Positions 34,446 through 43,145 of a stretch of 64,000 nt of DNA are shown piece by piece (the stretch's first letter is position 1; every line of letters starts with the position of its first letter). The stretch comes from Chromatiales bacterium (lineage in GTDB: Bacteria > Pseudomonadota > Gammaproteobacteria > Steroidobacterales > GCA-2729495). The stretch is from assembly GCA_020351875.1 (NCBI GenBank), contig CP070671.1:1046103-1110102 (forward strand), read 5' to 3'. The notes beneath the pieces are model-generated. The model was not told the origin of the DNA, did no database searches, and saw only the letters and a program-made list of their open reading frames with translations. Both the position numbers and the translations under genes were made by a program.

Positions 34446-36293
34446 CTAGGCCGTGCCGCCCGTCCCCGGGTCGGCTAGCGCCATTGTCAGGGATTCCAGC
34501 GCCGGCGCCTGCCCCTCGGCCTGCTGGATCTGCCAGAGTTCCGCGTAACGGCCATCGTGGGCCAGCAGTTCCGCGTGGCGACCCTGCTCGACGACTTCGC
34601 CCTGGTCCAGCACCACGATACTGTCGGCATCCACCACGGTGGACAGCCGGTGCGCGATGACCAGGCTGGTGTGCCCCGTCGCAATCTCACGGATCGCCGC
34701 GAGGATGGCGCGCTCCGACTTGCTGTCCAGGGACGACGTCGCTTCGTCGAAGACCAGGATCGGCGGCTGTTTCAACAAGGCCCGCGCGATGGCCACGCGC
34801 TGCTTCTCACCGCCGGACAGTTTCAGCCCGCGCTCGCCCACCACGGTGTCGCCGCCCGACGGCAGCCGGCCGATGAAGTTCTCCAGGTGGGCGAGACGAA
34901 TGGCCTCCCAGACTTCGTCGTCACCCGCCTCGGGCCGGCCATAGCGTACGTTCTCGAAAATCGTGTCGTTGAACAGCACCGTGTCCTGCGGCACGATGCC
35001 GATGGCCGCGCGCAGCGAGTGCTGGGTAACGTCACGTACGTCCTGGCCGTCGATGCGCACTGCGCCACCGCTTGCGTCGTAGAAGCGAAACAGCAGCTTC
35101 ACCAGCGTGGACTTGCCCGCGCCGCTGGCACCCACCACGGCCACCTTCTGCCCGGGCGGCACTTCGAAGCTGACGCCTTTCAAAATCTGCCGATCGGGGC
35201 GATAGCCGAAGCTCACATTGTCGAACTGGATGCTGCCGCGTTCCACCTGTAAATCCGGCGCCCCAGGCTTGTCCTCGATCTGCGTCTTTACGGCCAGCAG
35301 GTCGAACATGCGCTCGATGTTGGCCATGGAACCCTTGATCTCGCGATAGATGAAACCGAGGAAGCCCAAAGGCATGAACAGCTGGATCATGAACTGGTTG
35401 ATCAGAACGAAATCGCCAATGCTGATAACGCCGCCGCGCACCTGGAACGCCGCCATGCCAATCATCGTGGTTTGCGCAACAGCGATGATCAGGGCCTGGC
35501 CGCCGTTCAGCGTGAAGACGGACAGCCGGTTCTTCCGCCGCGCCACTTCCCATTTTTCCAGTTCGTGATCGTAGCGTCGCGCCTCGAACTCTTCGTTGGT
35601 GAAGTACTTCACCGTCTCGAAATTCATCAGACTGTCGATGGCACGAGTGTTGCTGGACGAATCGGCTTCGTTGGCCTCGCGCACGAACTGCGTGCGCCAC
35701 TCGGTCGCACGCACGGAGAACACGCCGTAGGCGGTCACCGCCGCGAGAGTCACCAGCGCGTAGTTGAGCCCGTAGTTCCACAGCAGGATCCCGACCACCA
35801 TCGTGATTTCGAAAATCGTCGGCGCGATGTTGAACACGAAAAAGCGCATCAGGAAACTGATGCCGGTCACGCCCCTCTCGATGTCTCTTGCGAGCCCGCC
35901 GGTCTGCCGGTTCAGGTGAAAGTCCAGGTCCAGCGCGTGGATGTGGCGGAACACCTGCAGCCCGATGCGCCGCATCGCCCGCTCCGTCACCCGGCCGAAG
36001 ATCGTGTCGCGCAGTTCACCAAACAGCACACTGGAAAAACGCGCCAGGCCAAACGCGACGACCAGCGCCACCAGACCGGCCGCCGCGATGTCAGCGCCCT
36101 TGCTGATGTCCAGGGAGTCCACGAGGTACTTGAGCAGGAAGGGAATGACGAGGATCGCGCCCTTGGCTGCGACCAGGAACAGCAGTGACAGAAAGACGCG
36201 GCCACGGTATTCCCACAGGTAGGGCGTGAGCTCACGGAAGACCTGCCAGTTCACGCTGCTGGCGGGTTCCTCATTGAAGTCGCCGTGCTTCAT
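34446..36293 (-). CDS. ATM1/HMT1-type ABC exporter (fused permease and ATPase)
   Basis: This 615-residue half-transporter has six N-terminal helices, then QTGGLARDIERGVTGISFLMRF and NFETVKYFTNEEFEARRYD, both characteristic of the ATM1/ABCB7 subfamily. The ATPase domain holds Walker A VGASGAGKSTLVKLLFRFYD, Q-loop VPQDTVLFNDTI, signature LSGGEKQRVAIARAL and Walker B ILVFDEATSSLD with the H-loop IAHRLST. The subfamily exports glutathione conjugates or glutathione-linked sulfur and metal species. It lies one base after a GST gene on the same strand, which suits a glutathione link. ATG 36293 is used. Confidence 0.88.
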   Translation of the reverse strand: MKHGDFNEEPASSVNWQVFRELTPYLWEYRGRVFLSLLFLVAAKGAILVIPFLLKYLVDSLDISKGADIAAAGLVALVVAFGLARFSSVLFGELRDTIFGRVTERAMRRIGLQVFRHIHALDLDFHLNRQTGGLARDIERGVTGISFLMRFFVFNIAPTIFEITMVVGILLWNYGLNYALVTLAAVTAYGVFSVRATEWRTQFVREANEADSSSNTRAIDSLMNFETVKYFTNEEFEARRYDHELEKWEVARRKNRLSVFTLNGGQALIIAVAQTTMIGMAAFQVRGGVISIGDFVLINQFMIQLFMPLGFLGFIYREIKGSMANIERMFDLLAVKTQIEDKPGAPDLQVERGSIQFDNVSFGYRPDRQILKGVSFEVPPGQKVAVVGASGAGKSTLVKLLFRFYDASGGAVRIDGQDVRDVTQHSLRAAIGIVPQDTVLFNDTIFENVRYGRPEAGDDEVWEAIRLAHLENFIGRLPSGGDTVVGERGLKLSGGEKQRVAIARALLKQPPILVFDEATSSLDSKSERAILAAIREIATGHTSLVIAHRLSTVVDADSIVVLDQGEVVEQGRHAELLAHDGRYAELWQIQQAEGQAPALESLTMALADPGTGGTA

Positions 36294-36294
36294 G

Positions 36295-36924
36295 TCAGGC
36301 GCCCGCGCTGGGCCGGGCGGAGATCTTCTCGTGCCAGGCCGCCAGTGCCGGGCGGCCTTCGCGGCCATCGATTTCCACCCACTTGGCAAAGTCCACGGTC
36401 ACCAGCAGCGCGATATCCGCAAAGGTGAAGTCATCGCCGGCGAGCCACGAACTGTCGGCAAGGCGCGCCTCCATGCGATCCAGGAACTGCGCGGTACGTC
36501 CCGCGCCGCGCTCCACCAGCGCCGGGATCTGCGGGTAGGGTACCGGCCCGGGAAATACGTGGTCGCGAAAACCGGGTGACAGGTTGCGCAGCATCTCGGC
36601 CACCGCCGTCATGCCTTCGTGCTCCACGATGCCGTTCCACATCAGCGTGCGCGCCTCGCCCAACGCATCGGCACCGAACAGCCTCGGCTCCGGCTGCACG
36701 GCTTCGATGTAACGGCAAATGGCCAGCGACTCCGAAATATGCTCGCCGTCGTCGGTCTCCAGCACGGGGACGGTACAGCTCGGGTTGATCTGCCGGAATT
36801 CGGGCGTGAGCTGTTCCATGCGGAACAGGTTCACCGGCACGAGCTCGACTTCCAGGCCTTTCTCGGCCAGGAAGATCCGCACGCGGCGGGGATTGGGGGC
36901 CCGGTTGAAGTCGTAGAGTTTCAT
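36295..36924 (-). CDS. Glutathione S-transferase family protein
   Basis: This 209-residue protein has a thioredoxin-like N-domain (MKLYDFNRAPNPRRVRIFLAEKG, PSCTVPVLETDDGEHISESLAICRYIE) and an all-helical C-domain (GDDFTFADIALLVTVDFAKWV). The N-terminal active-site region NRAPNPRRV resembles beta/theta-type bacterial GSTs. It is coupled to the ATM1-type exporter behind it. The substrate is unknown. Confidence 0.9.
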   Translation of the reverse strand: MKLYDFNRAPNPRRVRIFLAEKGLEVELVPVNLFRMEQLTPEFRQINPSCTVPVLETDDGEHISESLAICRYIEAVQPEPRLFGADALGEARTLMWNGIVEHEGMTAVAEMLRNLSPGFRDHVFPGPVPYPQIPALVERGAGRTAQFLDRMEARLADSSWLAGDDFTFADIALLVTVDFAKWVEIDGREGRPALAAWHEKISARPSAGA

Positions 36925-36958
36925 TATCGTTCGGCCCGGACGATGCAGGCCCGGGCGG

Positions 36959-37936
36959 TCAATCGTACAGGTGACAGCTCACGACGTGCCCGGTTTCCGC
37001 CCCGGCTGGCCGTTTCAGCACCGGCACCTCGCTGCGGCAGCGGTCCATCGCCTGCGGACAACGCGGGTGGAAGGGGCAGCCGGGGGGTGGGTTCCGGGGT
37101 GACGGCACGTCGCCTTCGAGCACGATGCGCGAGCGCCCGCGCGTCGGGTCCGGCACCGGGATGGCCGACATCAGGGCCTTGGTATACGGGTGCTTCGGTC
37201 CACGGTACACGGCGCTCGCGCTGCCGGACTCCACGATCTTGCCCAGGTACATCACGCCGACCACGTTGCTCACGTGCTGAATGACCGCCAGGTCGTGCGC
37301 GATGAACAGGAACGAGATACCGCGCTCGCGCTGCAGGTCGGCCACCAGGTTCAGCACCTGTGACTGCACCGACACGTCCAGCGCCGACACCGGCTCGTCG
37401 GCCACGATCAGCGACGGGTCCAGGGCCAGTGCACGGGCGATGCCGATGCGCTGGCGCTGACCGCCGGAAAACTCGTGGGGATAACGATTCAGCGCGCGCG
37501 GCCCCATGCCCACGACATCCAGCAACTCGCGCACGCGTTCATCGCGTTCCGCCGGTGTGCCAATGCGGTGCAGGTCCAGCGGCTCGCGCAGGGTCTGCGC
37601 GACCGTGCGGCGGGGACTCAGGGACGCGTAGGGATCCTGGAAAATCATCTGCATGCGCCGGCGATAGGGCATCAGGGCCTGGCGGTCCAGTTGCGTGATG
37701 TCGGTGCCGTCGAGCAGTACCTGTCCCCCGGTGGGATCGTGCAGGCGCAGTATCGCGCGGCCCAGCGTCGACTTGCCGCAACCGGACTCACCGACCAGCC
37801 CGTAGGTCTGCCCGGCCTGCAGCTCCAGGTCGACGCCGTCCACTGCGCGCACCTGCGCCTGCGTGCGGCGAAACAACCCGCCGCGCACCGGGAAGTACTT
37901 CTTCAGCTCGCGCACCTGCAGCAGCACGTCGCTCAT
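36959..37936 (-). CDS. Oligopeptide/dipeptide ABC transporter ATPase (OppF/DppF type)
   Basis: This 325-residue protein has Walker [21 protein letters not shown]-loop [16 protein letters not shown], signature [19 protein letters not shown] and Walker [23 protein letters not shown]. The C-terminal Opp/Dpp domain ends in the iron-sulfur-like cysteine set [20 protein letters not shown]. It pairs with the OppD-type ATPase, overlapping it by ATGA, to energise peptide import. Confidence 0.92.
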   Translation of the reverse strand: MSDVLLQVRELKKYFPVRGGLFRRTQAQVRAVDGVDLELQAGQTYGLVGESGCGKSTLGRAILRLHDPTGGQVLLDGTDITQLDRQALMPYRRRMQMIFQDPYASLSPRRTVAQTLREPLDLHRIGTPAERDERVRELLDVVGMGPRALNRYPHEFSGGQRQRIGIARALALDPSLIVADEPVSALDVSVQSQVLNLVADLQRERGISFLFIAHDLAVIQHVSNVVGVMYLGKIVESGSASAVYRGPKHPYTKALMSAIPVPDPTRGRSRIVLEGDVPSPRNPPPGCPFHPRCPQAMDRCRSEVPVLKRPAGAETGHVVSCHLYD

Positions 37937-38904
37937 GCGGGCTCCGGGTTGAAACAGGCTGCAGCGGAATCACGGCCGCTGAGTTCCGGTTGCTCTGCGC
38001 GGCACCGATCCAGTACCCGCTCGCAACGCGCCGCGAAACGACAACCCGGCGGCAGGTGCAGCAGGTCGGGCACCCGGCCCGGGATCACGGGCAGGCGTTC
38101 CGGCCGCTGTTCGTGGATCCGGGGAATCGAGTTCAGCAGTCCCATCGTGTAGGGATGGCGCGGTCTGGCAAACAGCTCTTCGATCGGCGCCGTTTCCACG
38201 ATCTTGCCGCAGTACATGACCATCGCCCGGCGACAGGTCTCGGCCACCACGCCGAGATCGTGCGTGACCAGGATCACGGCCATGCGGAATTCTTCCTGCA
38301 GCTTGTTGATCTGTTCCAGCACCTGCGCCTGCGTGGTCACGTCCAGCGCGGTCGTCGGTTCGTCGGCCACCAGCAGCTTCGGCCCGCACGAGAGTGCCAT
38401 CGCAATCATCACACGCTGGCGCTGCCCGCCGGACAACTGGTGCGGATACTCCTCGATACGCCGCGCGGGTGCCGGGATACCCACGTGTCCCAGCATGTCG
38501 ATCGCCTCGCGCCGTGCCTGCGCCGCGCTCAGCGGTTTATGCAGCCGCAGCACGTCGACCATCTGCGTGCCGATCGTGAACACCGGGTTCAGTGCAGTCA
38601 TCGGTTCCTGGAAGATCATCGAGATGTCGCTGCCCCGGATCTCACGCATCTCGTCTTCGCTGGTCTGCACCAGGTCGCGACCCCCGAACTCGATGCTGCC
38701 GCCCGCGATGCGCCCGGGCGGTTGCGGAATCAGCCCGAGCAACGACAAGCCGGTCACCGTCTTACCGCAACCCGACTCACCCACCAGCCCGACGGTTTCC
38801 TCCGGATAAATGTCGAAGGAAACCCCGTCCACGGCCCGCACCACCCCCTGCTCGGTATCGAACTCCACCGCCAGGTCGCGGACTCGGAGTAGTGGTTCCG
38901 TCAC
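37933..38904 (-). CDS. Oligopeptide/dipeptide ABC transporter ATPase (OppD/DppD type)
   Basis: This 323-residue protein begins with GTG (VTEPLLRVRDLAVEF). Walker A is [19 protein letters not shown], the Q-loop MIFQEPMTALNPVFTIG, the signature LSGGQRQRVMIAMALSCGP and Walker B LLVADEPTTALDVTTQAQVLEQ. The C-terminal cysteine motif GCRFAARCERVLDRCRAEQPE is intact. It is separated from the upstream permease gene by 562 bases that hold two copies of a structured repeat, an unusually long gap inside such an operon. Confidence 0.92.
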   Translation of the reverse strand: MTEPLLRVRDLAVEFDTEQGVVRAVDGVSFDIYPEETVGLVGESGCGKTVTGLSLLGLIPQPPGRIAGGSIEFGGRDLVQTSEDEMREIRGSDISMIFQEPMTALNPVFTIGTQMVDVLRLHKPLSAAQARREAIDMLGHVGIPAPARRIEEYPHQLSGGQRQRVMIAMALSCGPKLLVADEPTTALDVTTQAQVLEQINKLQEEFRMAVILVTHDLGVVAETCRRAMVMYCGKIVETAPIEELFARPRHPYTMGLLNSIPRIHEQRPERLPVIPGRVPDLLHLPPGCRFAARCERVLDRCRAEQPELSGRDSAAACFNPEPA

Positions 38905-38930
38905 GGGTTGCTCCCTCCGGGATAGGGCGC

Positions 38931-39064
38931 GACGCGTGGCGGCGGCCCGTCGCGCTTAACCTCGGCTCGCCATCCCTGGCTCGCCTCGGATCGACGGTTC
39001 GTCGCTAAAGCCATCCCTGGCCCGCTCCTCACCGACGACGCGCGACGGGCCGCCGCCACGCGTC
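38931..39064 (+). repeat. Structured intergenic repeat, copy A
   Basis: A perfect 25-bp inverted repeat (38931-38955 and 39040-39064) encloses a 90-base core (38953-39042). The core aligns without gaps with the reverse complement of copy B (73 of 90 positions identical by eye). The arms, however, are unrelated to those of copy B. The core contains CCATCCCTGG twice. The element lies inside the peptide-importer operon. The 215 bases between the two copies (39065-39279) hold nothing I recognise. The short ORFs across the region look spurious. Confidence 0.7.
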
Positions 39065-39279
39065 CAAACCATTTAGAGGAAGACAGGTTTCTGTTTCGCC
39101 GGTCCCCATTCGACAAGCGTTCAACTGACTCTCGAGCTACCCGGTTTCTTTGCAGGAGACGTCCCACCCACCGCGCGTTCAACCACTCGTAAAGAACTGG
39201 CCGTCGACGGGAAAGGTGAGGGCGATGGCGGTTCCCCACCCGCGTTGCGGGCAGCACGCGCGGCGTACGGCACGAGGCG

Positions 39280-39419
39280 GGGCTGGGTGCAGGAAGCTGC
39301 AGCGAGCGTCGTCGGCGACGAGCGTGCCATGGACGGCGTAAGCGAGGAGCCGTCGATCCGAGCCTTGCCAAGGATGGCAAGGCGAGGTTTAGCGAGTCGC
39401 AGCTTCCTGCACCCAGCCC
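39280..39419 (-). repeat. Structured intergenic repeat, copy B
   Basis: A perfect 21-bp inverted repeat (39280-39300 and 39399-39419; GGGCTGGGTGCAGGAAGCTG plus C) encloses the same 90-base core (39305-39394) in the opposite orientation to copy A. Four unpaired bases lie on each side of the core. Only the core is shared with copy A; the arms are copy-specific yet perfectly paired. No coding content is evident. It may be a non-autonomous mobile or structured-RNA repeat. Confidence 0.7.
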
Positions 39420-39466
39420 TGCCGCCACTCCCACGCACCACGAACCTTCAGAGCCCACAAACGACA

Positions 39467-40369
39467 TCACGACTCCGACACCGTCCGCGGATCCAACGCA
39501 TCCTGTAACGCGTCACTGAACAGGTTGAACGCCATCACCAACCCGAACAACAACGCCGACGCCGCCAGGAAGTTGTTGAAGAAACCCGCCAGCACTTCCT
39601 GCGAGCTCTCCGAGATCATCAGCCCCCAGCTCATGCCGTCCTTCACCCCGAGGCCCAGGAAACTCAGGATCACCTCGCTCTTGATCGCTGCTACGAAGGT
39701 GATCGTCGCCTGCACCAGCAGGATGTGCGAGGTGTTGGGCAAAATGTGACGGAAGATGATCGTGAACTCCGGCAGGCCCAGTGCGTGGCCCGCCTCCACG
39801 TACTCCATTTCCTTCAGCTTGATCACCTCGCCCCGCACCAGTCGCCCGGCGGTGATCCAGAAGGTCACGATCATCGCGATGTGCATGGAGTACGGGTTGC
39901 CCTGCAGGGTATAGGCAATGGCCGCGACGAACAGCAGGAACGGAATGGAGTCCAGCACACCCATCAGCCACAGGATCACTTCGTCGAGCCAGCTGCCGCT
40001 GAAGAACCCGGCCACGGCCCCGAGCACCGCACCGATGACCGTCGCGAGCACCGCCACCACCAGGCCCACCTCGAAAGAGGTCTTCGTGCTGTAGATCGCC
40101 CGGTCGAAGATGTCCTGGCCGATGATGTTGGTGCCGAACCAATGTTGCGCAGACACCGGTTCCCACTTGCCGCCGGCGAGGTCTGCCCAGCCAGTGGCCC
40201 AGAAGCCGAGCCAGACGCCCGCCGCAATCACCACGTAGGCCAGCACCACCGCCAGGGACCACATGCCGGTGCGATCGCGGCGGAACTTGTAGAGGCCCTT
40301 CGACCACAGTGACGCGGACCCGGCGTCATCGGCGCCGGCTGCCGGCAGTTCTTCGGCGACCGTACTCAT
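39467..40369 (-). CDS. Oligopeptide/dipeptide ABC transporter permease (OppC/DppC type)
   Basis: This 300-residue membrane protein has an N-terminal helix (MWSLAVVLAYVVIAAGVWLGF) and the OppC openers HWFGTNIIGQDIFDRAIYSTKTS. The EAA-type loop is EYVEAGHALGLPEFTIIFRHILPNT, and the C-terminus includes ILSFLGLGVKDGMSWGLMI. ATG 40369 overlaps the stop of the OppB-type gene. It forms the import channel with that protein. Confidence 0.92.
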   Translation of the reverse strand: MSTVAEELPAAGADDAGSASLWSKGLYKFRRDRTGMWSLAVVLAYVVIAAGVWLGFWATGWADLAGGKWEPVSAQHWFGTNIIGQDIFDRAIYSTKTSFEVGLVVAVLATVIGAVLGAVAGFFSGSWLDEVILWLMGVLDSIPFLLFVAAIAYTLQGNPYSMHIAMIVTFWITAGRLVRGEVIKLKEMEYVEAGHALGLPEFTIIFRHILPNTSHILLVQATITFVAAIKSEVILSFLGLGVKDGMSWGLMISESSQEVLAGFFNNFLAASALLFGLVMAFNLFSDALQDALDPRTVSES

Positions 40370-41319
40370 TTCAGGGCCACCCGCGGGTCTACCCACCGGT
40401 ACATGATGTCAGTGAGCAGCTGCACCGCGACCAGCAGCACCGCGGTCAGCGCGACGACGGCCTTCAGGATGGGCTGGTCGCCGGTCACGATCGCATCGTA
40501 GGTGACCTTGCCGACGCCCGGGATGCCGAAGTAGCTCTCGATCAGCAGGCTGCCGCTGATTACCACGAAGGGAATAGAGAACATGATCCGCGTGATGATC
40601 GGAATCATGCAGTTCTTCAGGATCAGCTTGTAGTACAGCGGCCCGGCCGGCATGCCGAAGGCCCGCGCGGTGCGCACGTAATCGCGCGTGGTCTCTTCGA
40701 CGATCACGGAACGGTAGAAGCGCGTGTTGTAGCCCAGGGCCACGAACACCGTGGCCAGCGTCGGCACCGTCACGTAGAGGACATAGTCGCCGATGGAGTG
40801 CACGTCCCAGCCCCGCACCGGGAACAGGTTCAGCCCGTAGCTCGACGACAGCAGGATCTGGAAGGCAATGATCACGATCAGGAAGCTGATGCTCATGCCG
40901 ATGGCCGCGGCGGCCATGATGAACTTGTCGGGCCACACACCCCTGTAGAAGGCCGCGAACAGGCCCAGCAACACGCCGAAAAGGTTGCCGAGAATGAAGC
41001 CCGGCAGCGCCACCGCCGCGGAAATGGGAATGGTCCGGGCCAGTATTGCGCTCACACGCTCGCCGGTGGAGTCGGAAAAGCCCAGGTCGAGTGTGACCAG
41101 TTCGCGCAGGTAATCGAGATAACGCACCGCGACGGGCTGGTCGTAGCCGAGCTCGGCCCGGACCTCGGCAATCTGTTCGGCGGTCGGATTCTTGCCGACC
41201 AGCTCATAGGTCTTGTCGGGCCCGAAGTAGACCATCAGCAAAAAGCTGATCAGGGTCACGCCGATCACCAGCGGGATGCCGGTGGCGATTTTGCGCAATG
41301 AGTACTGCAGCAGTTCCAC
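40366..41319 (-). CDS. Oligopeptide/dipeptide ABC transporter permease (OppB/DppB type)
   Basis: This 317-residue membrane protein begins with GTG. LRKIATGIPLVIGVTLISFLLM, then LGYDQPVAVRYLDYLRELVTLDLGFS, precede the EAA loop DYVRTARAFGMPAGPLYYKLILKN. The C-terminus has LLIESYFGIPGVGKVTYDAIVTGDQPI. The large periplasmic loop after helix one (residues about 32-70) is typical. It lies 2 bases after the binding-protein gene. Confidence 0.92.
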   Translation of the reverse strand: MELLQYSLRKIATGIPLVIGVTLISFLLMVYFGPDKTYELVGKNPTAEQIAEVRAELGYDQPVAVRYLDYLRELVTLDLGFSDSTGERVSAILARTIPISAAVALPGFILGNLFGVLLGLFAAFYRGVWPDKFIMAAAAIGMSISFLIVIIAFQILLSSSYGLNLFPVRGWDVHSIGDYVLYVTVPTLATVFVALGYNTRFYRSVIVEETTRDYVRTARAFGMPAGPLYYKLILKNCMIPIITRIMFSIPFVVISGSLLIESYFGIPGVGKVTYDAIVTGDQPILKAVVALTAVLLVAVQLLTDIMYRWVDPRVALK

Positions 41320-41321
41320 GG

Positions 41322-43145
41322 CTAATTCAGCGTCAGCCTCGCGGGCTCGGCGCGCTCCAGGATGCCATTGTCACCGGCGAGTGCCACAAAGGGCAGGAAA
41401 AAGCCGCCGACGATGTTGGCGCTCGGATACATCAGCACCTCACGATGCCACACCGCGATGCGCGTGCGGGACAGACCGGTCACGGCCACGCAGTCGTCGA
41501 TCAGCATCTGGTTCATCCGGCGATAGATGCGGGTGCGTTCCGGGGACGGCAGCAGCACGGCGGCCTGCTCGTACAGCACGTCGTACTCCGGGTTATTGTA
41601 GTTCGACGAGTTGGAGCCCGGCGCGCCGTTCGGCCCGTAGAACAGCTGCAGCGTATTTTCTGCGTCCGGATAGTCCAGGCCCCAGCCTGCCGAGATCAGC
41701 GGCAGCCGGCTTTCGCGCCATTGCTTGTTCAGATCGCCGAAGGTTGCAAACTGCTTCAGCACGATTTTCTCCCGCGGGTAGCCGATCTCCATCATCCACG
41801 CCCGGAACTGTTCGTAGAACTGCCGGCTGCGAACCCCGCCAACGCTGCCGTAGGTCATTGTCGGCAAGTTGTCAGCGGTCCAGCCGGCTTCTGCGAGCAT
41901 GCGCTTCGCGCCCGCAACATCGCGCGTGACGCTGTCGAGGCTCAGGTCAGGATCGAACTCCGGCACCACGGGCGGGATCACACCGGGAAATACCACGCCC
42001 AGGTCAAAGTAGAAGCTGTCGTTGCGCCGGCGCCAGTCGAAGCCCCTGATCATCGCGCAGCGCAACACCCGATTGCGGGCCTGTTGCTCCGGGTCCGGGT
42101 GATAGCCGAAGTCCTCGTCCGCCATGTTGAACGCGCTGTAGACGAAGCCCGCCTCGATGTCTGACACCACCTGGTAACGGGCCTCGTACTTGGGGGCGAG
42201 CCGCACCGGATTTTTCGATGCCAGTACCCGGTCGACCAGCTCCACCGGCACGCCCGCATACTGGATTTCGTTGCCCTTGGTGAACGAATTCCAGCGCGCG
42301 GCGGAATCGGTGATGAAAGAAATCATCAGCCGGTCTACGAAGGGCGGCGTCTGCCCGTCGATGGCCGCGATGCCGGTGAAGGCCTGCGTGTCCGGATCGT
42401 AACCCTCTTCTGCCAGGTCTACGGGCCGCCAGCGCCAGTTGCGGTTCGGCTCCAGCACGATGCGCGCGGTGTCGTAGCTGGTCACGCGGAACGGGCCGGA
42501 ACCCACCGGTCGCAGGCCGAACTCGCGCCCGTAGTAGTCGACGGCTTCGCGGGGCACCACGGCGGAGTAGCCCATCGCCAGCGTATACAGCAGCTGCGGG
42601 TAGGGCGCCTCGAGCCGGATGTCGAGCGTGTAGCGATCGACGGCCCGCAACCCGTCCGGCGGCCGGTCGTAGTCCGAGCCCGCCGCTTTCCATTCTTCCA
42701 GCCCTGCCACGCGCCCCTGCCACAGCCACGCGCCCTGCGGCCGCACCGTGGGATCGAAGTGGCGCAGGATCGAGTACACCACGTCAGAGGCGACCACTTC
42801 CCGGCCTTTGCCGTCCGGGAATGCGGGATCATCGATGAAGCGCGTGCCGGGTTTCAGCTGGACGGTGTACACCAGCCCGTCATCCGAAATCTCGGGCATG
42901 GCCGCAGCCAGGTTCGGCTTCAGCTCATACGGGCGTGCGAGGTACTTGTAGGAATAGAGCGTGTCGTAAGCGTTGATCACGACCAGGTTCGCGTAGGCCG
43001 TGGCTGACTGCGCCGGGTCCAGGCTGGTGGGCGCGCCGTCGGCGGAATGGTGATAGACGCGCAGCCCGGCCAGTTCGGGGTCAGGCCCACCGTTACTGCC
43101 GCAGCCGATCAGCAGCGCTGCCGTCAACAGAAAGAGGAACCTCAT
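41322..43145 (-). CDS. Peptide ABC transporter substrate-binding lipoprotein (family 5)
   Basis: This 607-residue protein has a lipoprotein signal (MRFLFLLTAALLIGCG, lipobox cysteine at 15). Family 5 blocks are SLDPAQSATAYANLVVINAYDTLYSYKY, YTVQLKPGTRFIDDPAFPDGKGREVVASDVVYSILRHFDP, PVGSGPFRVTSYDTARIVLEPNRNW and AKRMLAEAGW. It resembles OppA/DppA and binds peptides or similar ligands outside the inner membrane. It overlaps by ATGA the upstream TRAP-type binding-protein gene, so one operon encodes binding proteins of two transporter classes. Confidence 0.9.
   Translation of the reverse strand: MRFLFLLTAALLIGCGSNGGPDPELAGLRVYHHSADGAPTSLDPAQSATAYANLVVINAYDTLYSYKYLARPYELKPNLAAAMPEISDDGLVYTVQLKPGTRFIDDPAFPDGKGREVVASDVVYSILRHFDPTVRPQGAWLWQGRVAGLEEWKAAGSDYDRPPDGLRAVDRYTLDIRLEAPYPQLLYTLAMGYSAVVPREAVDYYGREFGLRPVGSGPFRVTSYDTARIVLEPNRNWRWRPVDLAEEGYDPDTQAFTGIAAIDGQTPPFVDRLMISFITDSAARWNSFTKGNEIQYAGVPVELVDRVLASKNPVRLAPKYEARYQVVSDIEAGFVYSAFNMADEDFGYHPDPEQQARNRVLRCAMIRGFDWRRRNDSFYFDLGVVFPGVIPPVVPEFDPDLSLDSVTRDVAGAKRMLAEAGWTADNLPTMTYGSVGGVRSRQFYEQFRAWMMEIGYPREKIVLKQFATFGDLNKQWRESRLPLISAGWGLDYPDAENTLQLFYGPNGAPGSNSSNYNNPEYDVLYEQAAVLLPSPERTRIYRRMNQMLIDDCVAVTGLSRTRIAVWHREVLMYPSANIVGGFFLPFVALAGDNGILERAEPARLTLN

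Noticed and set aside
39150-39508. Short frames across the structured repeat region as genes
   Set aside because: Low-complexity, overlap inverted repeats and have no family similarity.
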